From: Anthopleura xanthogrammica
Taxonomy: Eukaryota > Cnidaria > Anthozoa > Actiniaria > Actiniidae
Length of the DNA stretch: 64,000 bases
Direction of reading: 5' to 3'
NCBI GenBank assembly: GCA_964019055.1
Contig: OZ025208.1
Span: forward strand, 5,034,453 to 5,098,452
The position numbers and the translations under genes were made by a program. The stretch's first letter is position 1, and each line of letters begins with the position of its first letter. The notes beneath the pieces are model-generated. The model was not told where the DNA came from. It searched no databases and worked only from the letters and a program-made list of their open reading frames with translations. Shown piece by piece: positions 54,801 to 64,000 of the stretch.

Positions 54801-57293
54801 TCTTGAACACACACTCGGGAATATCTAAATCCATATGCGATTTTTAAATAGAGTGTAAAGCTTCGAGCAAATTCAGTCGCCTGATTTAGGTAAGGATGAG
54901 CACTTTAAATTGAAAACGATATCGTAAGCTCTACTGCAATCATGGAACCTTTCATACAATGCACAAAGAGTGAATCTACCAAGATTGTAGATGCATTCTT
55001 TTTGCCAAAACTTTGAGTTACAGAATGAAAAAGAAACAAAGAATGAGATCTAAAAGAAGCAGACATCATGGTAAGAAGAACTCATGCTTATTAACCTCAT
55101 ATTCCGTTTCCCCTCAGTTTGTACTTCACTTTGCTATTTCCACTTGTTATGGTTATGTTTGCGTAACAACGACGCTGTAGTTTTACATTTTTTATCCCAT
55201 ACTCTGAGCCATATTGAACACAGACTCGGGAATATCTAAATAGATATGCCAATTTTGAATATGGTGTAATGCTTCAAGCAAATTCAGTCGTCTGATTTTT
55301 GTGAGGATGAGCACTTTAATTCCAAAGAGCTATTGCAAGCTCTACAGCAATCATACCATTGTTAATACAATGCACAAAGAGTGAATCTACCAAGATTGTA
55401 GATGCATTCTTTTTGCCAAAACTTTGAGTTACAGAATGAAGAAGAAACAAAGAATGAGATTTAAAAGAAGCAGACATCATGGTATGAAGAACTCATGCTT
55501 ATTAATATCATATTCAGTTTCCCATGAGTTTGTACTTCACTTTGCTATTTCCACTTGTTATGGTTATGTTTGAGTAATAACGACGATGTAGTTTTACATT
55601 TTTTACCCATACTCTGAGCTATCTTGAACGCCTACTCAGGAATATCTAAATCCATATGCGATTTTTAAATAGAGTGTAAAGCTTCGAGCAAATACAGTCC
55701 TCTGATTTAGGTAAGGATGAGCACTTTAAATTGAAAGTGATATTGTAAGCTGTACTGCAATCATGGAACCTTTAATACAATGCACAAAGAGTGAATCTAC
55801 CAAGCTTGTAGATGCATTCTTTTTGCCAAAACTTTGAGTTACAGAATGAAGAAGAAACAAAGAATGAGATCTAAAAGAAGCAGACATCATGGTAAGAAGA
55901 ACTCATGCTTATTAACATCATATTCTGTTTCCCCTCAGTTTGTACTTCACTTTGCTATTTACACTTGTTATGGTTATGTTTCCATAATAACGACGCTGTA
56001 GTTTTACATTTTTTATCCCATACTCTGAGCTATATTGAACACAGACTCAGGAATATCTAAATACATATGCCATTTTTGAATATGGTGTAATGATTCGAGC
56101 AAATTCAGTCGTCTGATTTTTGTGAGGATGAGCACTTTAATTCCAAAGAGATATTGCAAGCTCTACAGCAATCATACCATTGTTAATACAATGCACAAAG
56201 AGTGAATCTACCAAGCTTGTAGATGCATTCTTTTTGCCAAAACTTTGAGTTACAGAATGAAGAAGAAACGAAGAATGAGATTTAAAAGAAGCAGACATCA
56301 TGGTATGAAGAACTCATGCTTATTAATATCATTTTCAGTTTCCCATGAGTTTGTACTTCACTTTGCTATTTCCACTTGTTGTGGTTATGTTTTAGTAATA
56401 ACGAAGCTGTAGTTTTAGATCTTTTATCCAATACTCTTAGCTATCTTGAACACACAATCAGGAATATCTAAATACATATGCGGTTTTTAAATATGGTGTA
56501 ACGCTTTAAGCGAATTCAGTTGTCTGATTTTGGTGAGTATGAGCACTCCTAAGAGATACTGCAAGCTATATAGCAACCATGGAATGGTCAATAAAATGCA
56601 CAAAGAGTGCATCGGTCCGAGTGCATCTACAAAGATTGTAGATGCACTCTTTGTCCAAAAACTTTGCAATATAAAAGGATGAAGAAAAAAACAATGAGTT
56701 CTAAAAGAAGCAGAGATCATGGTAAGAAGAACTCATGATTATTAATATATTCAGTTTCCCCTCAGTTTGTACTTCATTTTGCTATTTCCACTTATTGTGG
56801 TTATGTTGGAGTAATAACGCTGTAGTTTTACATTTTTTATCCCATACTCTAAGCTATCTTGAACACACACTCAGGAATATCTAAATCCATATGTGATTTT
56901 TAAATAGAGTGTTAACGCTTTGATGCAACCATGGAATGGTGAATAAAATGCACAAAGAGTGCATTGGCCTGAGTGCATCTACAAAGATTGTAGATGCACT
57001 CTTTGTCCAAAAACGTTGCAATATAGAAGGATGAAGAAAGAAAGAATGAGATCTAAATGAAGCAGAGATCATGGTAAGAAGAACTCATGCTTATTAATAT
57101 TATATTGAGTTCGTACCTCACTTTGCTATTTCCACTTGTTGTGGTTATGTTTGAGTAATAACGAAGCTGTAGTTTTAGATCTTTTATCCAATACTCTTAG
57201 CTATCTTGAACACACAATCAGGAATATCTCAATACATATGCAGTTTTTAAATATAGTGTAACGCTTTGAGCAAATTCAGTCATCTGATTATCC
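48835..57293. repeat. Satellite array, ~410-bp monomers with higher-order structure
   Basis: The landmark actcatgctt (first copy actcgtgctt, one late copy actcatgatt) occurs at 48921, 49329, 49737, 50155, 50563, 50971, 51382, 51792, 52203, 52614, 53025, 53435, 53846, 54264, 54672, 55080, 55491, 55901, 56312, 56731, 57083. Spacings are 408-419, except 352 at the end. Monomer types X, Y, Z, A, B, C (418, 408, 408, 411, 410, 411 bp) follow as XYZABC (from 49737), hybrid-ABC (from 52203), XYZABC (from 53846), X (56312). Edge monomers are more diverged. Landmarks of each monomer: gtacttc.ctttgctatttcc, tagttttacattttttatcc, caatgcacaaagagtg, gtagatgca, catcatggtaagaag. Frames inside repeat exactly at 4,109-bp distance and are not genes. 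Confidence 0.95.
56596..56656. repeat. Perfect double hairpin within satellite monomer type X
   Basis: gcacaaagagtgcatc pairs with gatgcactctttgt, and gtgcatctaca pairs with tgtagatgcac around aagat. The same region in other monomer types is degraded (tgcacaaagagtgaatctac / gtagatgcattctttttgc), so type X preserves the most complete palindrome. A related copy at about 56949-57008. Confidence 0.75.
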
Positions 57294-57299
57294 CATTGA

Positions 57300-57590
57300 G
57301 TTAAATTTAATCGTTATTAATTACCCTATTTTTCAATAATTGTTTTAACAAAATGCAATATTCTAAAAATAATTTTCAAATATAATAAATAATACAATGT
57401 CAACAATTTTTTTGCATTATAAAATATTCATTTAAAATTCATACACATGTATATAGGCAAAATTAAGGTTGGTTAAAAGTTTAAACGTTTTTGACACTGT
57501 CGAAAACATTTAAACTTTTAACAAAATTTTACCTATATATACATATCAAGGAAATGATACTTATTCGTTTGTCTCACGATTGAGGGTCAT
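57300..57590. other. AT-rich spacer with foldback
   Basis: Follows the satellite. Includes an inverted pair, gcaaaattaaggttggttaa...agtttaaacgttt (57456) against aaacatttaaacttttaac (57504), and TA-rich DNA. No gene. Confidence 0.4.
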
Positions 57591-57900
57591 TATTGTAGAA
57601 GACTGGGATGTTTCAGCTGCAAGCAGCTAGTCTTCATCAAGTGATGGTGTAGACTGGATGGTGCGTCTGTTATATACCGCTCATCGGATCGTCTGCACCG
57701 TTGTTGGATAGTCAGTTTGTGTTCTGATTGGATGTTTTATCAGTGTTGAGTCTCTGCACAGTGTTTTCTTATTGTCGAAATCCATGCTTCAGGGATTTCT
57801 ATACCACTGTCTCTATTGATGTCGTTAGGGTGGAGTCGAATCTGGATGGCTTCCTTGACTCTGCATGTGTACCAATGGGGGTCTCAATCTGCAATATTAG
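57590..57900 (-). pseudogene. Penelope-like element C-terminal fragment
   Basis: Minus strand encodes IRLHPNDINRDSG, then IPEAWISTIRKH, a block typical of the region after the GIY-YIG endonuclease in animal Penelope-like retroelements, followed by a stop and a stretch with TPSPDED-like and LAAETSQ-like sequence in other frames. No reverse transcriptase part present. A dead 3' relic. Confidence 0.6.
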
Positions 57901-58048
57901 TGGATTATTATGCCAACATAAAAAAATCAATAAATGTACTTTAACAACAATGCAATAATATTATTTTCAAATAAACTTGAAAGCAATTAATGTCAACAAC
58001 AATTTTTTGGGAATCATATATGTATATGATATTATATAATTATATATA

Positions 58049-58675
58049 CAGTCCATCCCAAGAAGGTTGACCATCTAGAAATATTTAAATTTTTATAAAA
58101 ATTTACAAATATAACTGTTGTGACGACCAATAAAAATAGCATTTCAAAGTCTTTAATAACCATTATACGCACAAATGAAATATTTAATAGTGTAAAGAGC
58201 TAACAGCAACAATTTCTGAAGTATTTCCGAGCTGTCAAGGGCTTAAAAAACTTTGGTCAAGTGACTGTTATACTTTTATATTTGTATTTGTACCATAATA
58301 ATTGTGAAATTTCCTGTACGCTGATTGGTCGAGAGCCGTGGTAAATACATGTATGAGGACATAACAATAAAATGACGAATCACTAACGCATGTAGCCAGC
58401 AAGTGCTTGAAACAGTTTTTTTCTTTCAAACTTTTTCTTCATTTTTGGATATCATATTTGACTTTTATTATGGTAAAAACAAATATCCACTAGTTTATTG
58501 TGGTATTTCCTCTTATTTATCACGATATGATGTCAAAAATTGGTCAAAATTAGTTATGTACATAACATCTTGACCAACTTTTGATATCATATCATGGTAA
58601 ATAAGAGGACATACAACTCTAAACCATCGGAAATTTGTTAAATTTCAAGATTGTCAACCTTCCTTGGATTGACTG
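58049..58675. mobile_element. Non-autonomous TIR transposon (CAGTC ends, TA duplication)
   Basis: Left end cagtccatcccaagaaggtt; right end reverse-complemented cagtcaatccaaggaaggtt; arms of about 26 bp, flanked by TA. Interior contains a second inverted pair (cacgatatgatgtcaaaaat / ttttgatatcatatcatgg). No transposase. CAGT ends with TA fit the Tc1/mariner superfamily; the TIR differs beyond CAGTC from the one at 17434. Confidence 0.85.
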
Positions 58676-59300
58676 TATACATGTGTAGAGTTTTTAATTG
58701 TTTAAATAATAAAAAAAGTATTGAACTAGGTATATTAATGAAAAATTGTTGGACTTACATGAAATAATAATTAGAGATGAATGAACTCTTACACGCCAGG
58801 CATAAATGACCCGAAAATTGGCAAAGTTGGAGTATTGTCAAAATTACAAAAAACTTCGCACAAATATGAAAGTTGATCAGATGAATTCAAATAGATAATT
58901 TTTTGAGTTAATGTTCTGGCTATGACGTCATAATATCATTTTCTAATGCTTTTCATGCTTTCTAAAATATGTACTTTTTGACTATTGTGATGAGATAACC
59001 AACAAAAGTTTCATAATGTTTCTGCCAAAAAATGGTCGGAAACAAAATTTGAAAACCATTGGCAAAACTATCACTACATACTTTTCAAATTCATATTAAC
59101 ATCGCACTAAAATTTGTGAAATTTGTACATAAACTGCACCACTTATGACTTAAAAGGTATCTTTTTTGGATTTTTAAATTGACAAGCCCAAATGCTGTAA
59201 TTAAGGTGAGAATTAACGCATATGTCATTGTGACTTCATACAAATTCTATAAGTTCATCCAATAAATTACCCGTAGACACTTTTTTTTTGGAACCCATTA
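58676..59300. other. No gene recognised
   Basis: AT-rich DNA with no open frame of note on either strand and no clear repeat. Confidence 0.45.
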
Positions 59301-59440
59301 GGAATACGAAGACCTGGTCGACAAAGAATGAGATGGAGAGACAGTATTATCAGAGACCTAGAAGGATACTGCATCCCATTTGAGGAAGCATTAGCGATTG
59401 CCAATGACAGAAAAATGATGTTACAAAAAGGTCAGAACAC
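59301..59440 (+). pseudogene. Retrotransposon C-terminal relic
   Basis: Encodes IRRPGRQRMRWRDSIIRDL, then EEALAIANDRKMMLQKG. The pattern R-GRQR-RW-D.I..DL...A...A.DR..W/M is the common last block of many LINE-type polyproteins. Nothing of the upstream reverse transcriptase is present. Confidence 0.6.
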
Positions 59441-59613
59441 AATCAAAATCATCTGTAATATTCTATGTAATTTTCAGCTTATTTGGACCTCATATATGTA
59501 ATAAAATAAATAGGATTTCCTTGTCTTAGTCACTTCTACCTATGCTGATTTTGAGGTGATTTGTGCCCAGTGTGTGCTGTAACCAAATGTGGTGCTAAAC
59601 AGCAAATGACTTT

Positions 59614-59777
59614 CAGGGCTCGAAATAGGAAACAATTATAGCCTGCCAGTCCAGTAAATTTTGCCTGCCTTTTTATTATTTTCATTTTCCACTTGGCAGT
59701 TCACCGTTATTTTTGCCTGCCAAACCTTAAGTTTTGCCTGGCTTTTCGCCAAAGCCAGGCCGCTATTTCGAGCCCTG
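59614..59777. mobile_element. hAT-like MITE
   Basis: Ends cagggctcgaaatag and ctatttcgagccctg are exact 15-bp inverted repeats. CAGGGCTCGAAAT is a widespread hAT-type terminus. acttt occurs directly outside both ends, perhaps the rest of an 8-bp duplication. Interior carries repeated gcctgcc / ccaggc boxes. The frame running through it is a by-product. Confidence 0.8.
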
Positions 59778-60029
59778 ACTTTATTGTCCAATCACAAAAG
59801 AGCTTTTTCCTATCTTACTGGTTTGTTTTGTAAACGCTCGTGGATGGCAGCATGTCAAAGAAAACAGCTTGGGCTGGCTGAGTCGCCCATTTTCTCTTAC
59901 ATAATTCGCTTACAGGAGACTTTGCTAGCAAGGAAAAGGGATTTTAAACCCCGAAACAGACTCGTTGGTGTGCAAATAGAAGGAATAATAGTGTTCCCAA
60001 TTAGTAGGCTACTTGTGGCCAGCTAGTAG

Positions 60030-61325
60030 TTTGAAACTCAAATAAAGTTGATTGATTAAATTCATGTTCTACAAATTTAAATTTAAAAAACGTTTTCAAA
60101 AATTGAGACTCTAAAATCAGTAAAAAAAAGTGTTTACGTTCTTTCTATACTTTTAGTTGTATACAGTAAAGAGTACGAAGATTTTTTTCAACGTTGAAAA
60201 CCCAGCAACGGCAACAACCAACGGAAAGCGAGTTCAGAATAAATGGTTTTTACGTACTCAACGAAAAACTCTATCGAAAAATGGAATTTCTAGCCAAAGA
60301 GTAAGAACTAATGCTTATCTTTATATTTCCATAGAATAATGTATTTAAGGAGCATTTCTTACCGTGTAAATGGTGATTCTTTGACCACAGCTTCGACCTC
60401 CTTCTTCTTCTTCTTCGAGGTCTTAGTCTTCTTGACGATCGTGAAGCATGATGGGAGCACGTGAATGGTACACAGGAAGCCCATCTGCTCTTAGAACGTG
60501 AACTCGGTTGCATGTCATGTGCACAACACGTGCATAAGCTTAGAGTGAACAACCATATACAGTAGCTTAAATTCATTTGTTTCAAGAACAGAAAACGTAC
60601 TTGAGTTTTTGAGAACTTTGGCCTTTTATCCAAAAGTTCTCGAAAATCAAAGTTAAGTGTTTTTTTCCTTGAAAAAATGAGTGTATCGGAAAGAATACCA
60701 AATATTTAAAGGAATTTTTCGAAGTATTTGCAGCTTTTCCATTTTTCACTATAACAAAATCGCGATTCTTTACTCTTGACTCTGAAGAACCACCCCACAG
60801 TCAGGAAGCCCAAATGCACCCACCCTTAATAAAACGCTTTTAAAAGGACGTTCGCCCGCAAAATCGTTTCCCCTGTGTTTTTCTTCAAACTTCGCATATG
60901 AAATAAGACCAACATAGAAGTTCCATGAGCAAATAAAAATGGGGTTCACCGCGTTCTCGTTTAGGAGTGAGATGAGATCAGTGGATTGCTAAACACTTTT
61001 ACAAACATTGAACCGTCTAATAACCCATAGATAAATATCATATGTACATATTTATGAATACATATAAATAACTTGTAGTTTTTGCCTCAAATTTGCACCA
61101 TGCAGCATTCGGTGCGTCTTTGGCCGTAATGTAGATTGTAGTTGTCATCCAAATACGTGTATTCATTATGATTTTCCCATTTTTTTCATTCAAATTTGAA
61201 ACACTGACAGCTTATGTAATTCTTGATGAAATACTAAAATAAAAAATGAGGGTCACCGTTGTTGTTTTTGAGATATAGCCGAATACTCATTAGTATGATA
61301 CAACTGGAAAAATCGTTTTGCTATG
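60030..61325. other. No convincing gene; one exon-like segment
   Basis: 60154-60299 lies between a ttttag acceptor and an aga|gtaaga donor and is open in one frame (KSTKIFFNVENPATATTNGK), so it could be an exon, but no family or neighbouring exon supports it. A poly-Arg frame on the minus strand (about 60395-60425) comes from a ctt/cttc repeat. The remainder is plain AT-rich sequence. Confidence 0.35.
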
Positions 61326-61329
61326 TACT

Positions 61330-61625
61330 GCACATACACTGCGGATAGATCGCTAGCCTCTCACAAATGCGACCCGGGTTCGAATCCCGCCGGGCTCGGT
61401 GTTGTATATGAGAGTAGAGTTGTTTGTTTGTTCTCTCCTGTGCTTCTGGGTTCTCCGAAATTCTAATTGGATCTTGGAGATATTCTCGATGGGCTAACCT
61501 CTAATATCTCCTTCGCCTTATGATGCGAATAAAAACTGTGGTATTGCATTGTGCTATTGTGATATGGCCGCTTTGGCCGAAAGCTTGGTTAAATTAAAAC
61601 AAATTCTCCAGATGAAACAACATAC
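61330..61625 (+). mobile_element. tRNA-derived SINE
   Basis: ctgcggatagatcgctagcc (A-box region) and gacccgggttcgaatcccgc (perfect B box GGTTCGAATCC) form a tRNA-like head, followed by gtagagttgtttgtttgttc / tctcctgtgct and a tail region ggccgctttggccgaaagct. Internal Pol III promoter inferred. Better preserved than the copy at 19052. Confidence 0.75.
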
Positions 61626-63390
61626 TTGATTGATTCGAGAAAACATTATTTTATTAGATATCTTCAAAATAGGGGCAAAATAGGGGCCTGGATCTGCCTC
61701 TGATTCTCGTCCAAAACATATGGATTAATAAAGGAAGTAAAATATATCACTGATTTTCATTGATTGCGAAGCAAAACGAGTGGAATATATCTTTTGACCA
61801 CATCTATAGATTTTGGATTATTTGGACTAATTTCACACCTTTTGAGTCAAGCAGCGCTGAAACAACAAAGAAGAGTTCTAAAAAGAGTGGGGTTAGTTTC
61901 AGTGGTAAAGTTGTCTGTGTACTTTTCAATCCATTTCCCTAACATGTGTTTTGTTTCCAAGAAGCTGTCTTTATTGGGGAGTCAAAAGAGGTTGTCAAGA
62001 GGTGCATGGTTGAAGTAACTAAGGTTCAATTACTGTTCCTAATCGTCATCACCCATGTTCAGTATCGTGTCCAGGCCTGTAGGCTGGGGGGAGTGCAGGG
62101 GGTGCCGCACACCCCAATCATCTCTTAAAACGCTTCAACACTGAAGCTAGTAACGAAATCTTTTTCAAAAAAGATCCATAGCCATATCATATAATTACTT
62201 TGTATATGATGGTGCCATGAAATATAGTTAGAAACATTTCAAAACTAAACAGTTGTTCGAGCAACGCTAAAAATCCAAAACGTCACAGTCTTTCGACTAG
62301 ATTCTTTCTATAATGCACTGCACCCCCTTGTCGGAAGTTAACGTTACAGGCCTGGTATCATGACACACCTAATCGGTAAGAACTCGGGTAGAACTGACTG
62401 TAGTCCTAGCAGCCCTACCCCTCCGCGATCGATGAAAAGCAATAAGTCAAAGTTTTTCCCCTAGGAAAAGAGAAATAACAATCAATCTCCTCTCCTCTCC
62501 CCTCTTTTCCTCTCCTCTCCTCTCTCCTCCTTTCCTCTTTTCTCCTCTCCTTCTCCTTATACTCGTATAATGAACCAAAGTTTTCAATTCGTGGTTTACT
62601 ATTGTACCATACAGTTTGATTTTTTACTCTCAGCGCTCATGGATACGATTCTGCGTGAGGCAAATTATGTTAGTTGATCGAGAACTAGTGCCTCATCAAG
62701 GTCAGTCTCACATACGATGACCGACGACCCACGAAAGCTAGTTCACTAGCAATCCTGTCTTCAGAATGGCATGCTCTCTTCAAAATGTGGGAGCCTTTTT
62801 GTGACTGACTGAGTGCATGTGACAGTGACGTATAAACTGCGCATGACAGTTATGTAAAAAATTATTATTTTGCATTAATAAATCTCTCTTGTTCTTGTGA
62901 AAGTTTTTTTTTATTTTGAAATCTTTTCAGTTTCCGACCACATTTTTTTAAACATACCATTATATTTACTTGCTGAAATCCTTTCTTCTATACTTGTTAT
63001 TCGTTTTTCTTTGAATTTGATAAGTTTTCGGATGCTCTGAAGGCTTAAAATATCGATATTTCTCTCAGTTTTTCCCCTGCTTGTAAACCCAGAACGAGAG
63101 GTGTTTCGTAACGCCGCTCACCCTTGTCACGCATTTCAGTAGCATTCAATTTATAGTCCTCGGCTGCTCAAAAATTGAACTGGGAGCTGGCACCGCTTTT
63201 AGGTGCCTAAATTTATATCTACGTAAAGTTGTTCCTCTCCCAAGACTATTGTTACTCAATGGTCCAAAAAAGTCACTAGAAAGCTGCATGTTTCTCCTGT
63301 TTTTCTTCACAACCATCAGTAGCATGAAGAAAAGTTTGATTAAGTATTCGTGTCATATGGGACAAGGTCAAAACAGTTGTCAAAAATAGG
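61626..63390. other. No gene recognised
   Basis: AT-rich. Holds a CT-rich imperfect repeat (tctcctctcctctcccctct type) at 62487-62556. Short open frames at 61760-62128 overlap in different frames and show no exon signals worth calling. Confidence 0.45.
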
Positions 63391-63404
63391 GACCCGATTC
63401 TATT

Positions 63405-63965
63405 GATTTAGGTGGTGGGTACCGGCAAATACCCCCTCCCCCCTCAAATACCTGTTGAAATGCTCGATACTGGGTGTCCGTACATTCTCGTACCCAGAGC
63501 CTTCTCAACTTTCTAACGAAAGATCGTAGGCTCTGGGCATTCATTGCCTATTGATTATAACATAGCAAATCGACTCGAAAGGTTATATATCATCGAATCT
63601 TGAATCAAATCCTATTTCCATTTGTCGAACATATAAACTTTTGCAAACAGAAGCCCGTAAACAAGCCGTTAGAAATGTTTTATAGTCAGCGATCCTGAAA
63701 TAGAGCATGCGCTATGATGAACTGGTCGCAAGATTCTGGCTTCCGGTCAGGGTTTCCCAGAGCCTACGATTGCAAATGAGTAGGGTCTGGGAACGAGAAT
63801 GGGTGTTCGTAGTGACTATTTCTATACACAGATATTTTGTTTAACATACATGAAAACAGTCAGTACATTCACTTATGTGATTTGACTTTCAGTTTTTTGG
63901 AGATATTTGAGGACAAAATCCAGGATTTCACTTCCAGAGGTGGTGGGTACCGGGTAACCCCAACC
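63405..63965. mobile_element. Candidate inverted-repeat element at the window end
   Basis: cattctcgtacccagagcct (63483) and aggctctggg (63531) recur as cccagagcctacg (63764) and gggtctgggaacgagaatgg (63785) in opposite orientation. ggtggtgggtaccgg appears in the same orientation at 63411 and 63940, each followed by a C-rich stretch. Probably two nested repeats. Confidence 0.55.
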
Positions 63966-64000
63966 CTCCCCCAGAATCGGGAACCGTAAGATGACAATTG

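Noticed and set aside
61330..61400. Possible true tRNA gene
   Set aside because: The B box is good, but the acceptor stem and a proper cloverleaf cannot be formed, and a SINE body follows.
1..64000. CRISPR arrays, phage or bacterial operons
   Set aside because: Spliced genes, SINEs, LINEs and animal domain types; the regular repeats are satellites and MITEs without spacer structure.

Overview
The window looks like a piece of an AT-rich animal genome, most likely an anthozoan cnidarian (coral or sea-anemone type). This is inferred, not proven. Genes are split by GT-AG introns. There are tRNA-derived SINEs with a GGTTCGAATCC-type B box followed by a GTTCTCTCC-rich body, several LINE and DNA-transposon families, many foldback MITEs, and a secreted PAN-EGF-fibrinogen-like gene of a kind common in cnidarians. 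No bacterial, phage or CRISPR features are present.

Region 1 (1-15.9 kb, + strand) is the 3' part of one large gene. The first two exons encode the last segment of a CaMK-group (DAPK/MLCK/titin-like) protein kinase domain. About 2,300 residues of coiled coil follow, including a block of ~52-residue tandem repeats, and the final exon encodes a Death domain. The predicted kinase / long coiled coil / Death-domain architecture is the most interesting item here, because classical DAPK has ankyrin repeats and ROC-COR between its kinase and Death domains. One frameshift interrupts the coiled coil near 6.92 kb. The introns hold several foldback elements, including a near-perfect palindrome just before the Death-domain exon.

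Region 2 (16-28 kb) follows a 200-N assembly gap. It holds the last two exons of a JmjC/cupin-8 hydroxylase (+), an unrecognised intronless 247-aa ORF (-), and a four-exon secreted PAN-EGF-fibrinogen-like gene (-) with a 660-bp microsatellite in its first intron.

Region 3 (28-48 kb) is a graveyard of mobile DNA. It has a 40-bp minisatellite and an exact pentamer array abutting the 3' end of a long LINE (-), then the last exons of an M13 (neprilysin/ECE-like) metallopeptidase (-), a decayed multi-exon CACTA/EnSpm-type tnp2-DUF4218 transposase (-), a frameshifted MULE transposase tail (+), a partial unrecognised coiled-coil gene (+), a SWIM-domain fragment (+) and a LINE 3' fragment (+).

Region 4 (48.8-57.3 kb) is a satellite array of about 20 monomers of ~410 bp. 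It is organised as a six-monomer higher-order repeat of 2,466 bp, with one shortened four-monomer version (1,643 bp) joined through a hybrid monomer. Region 5 (57.3-64 kb) has a Penelope-like element tail, TIR elements, a LINE tail, a SINE and no convincing host gene.
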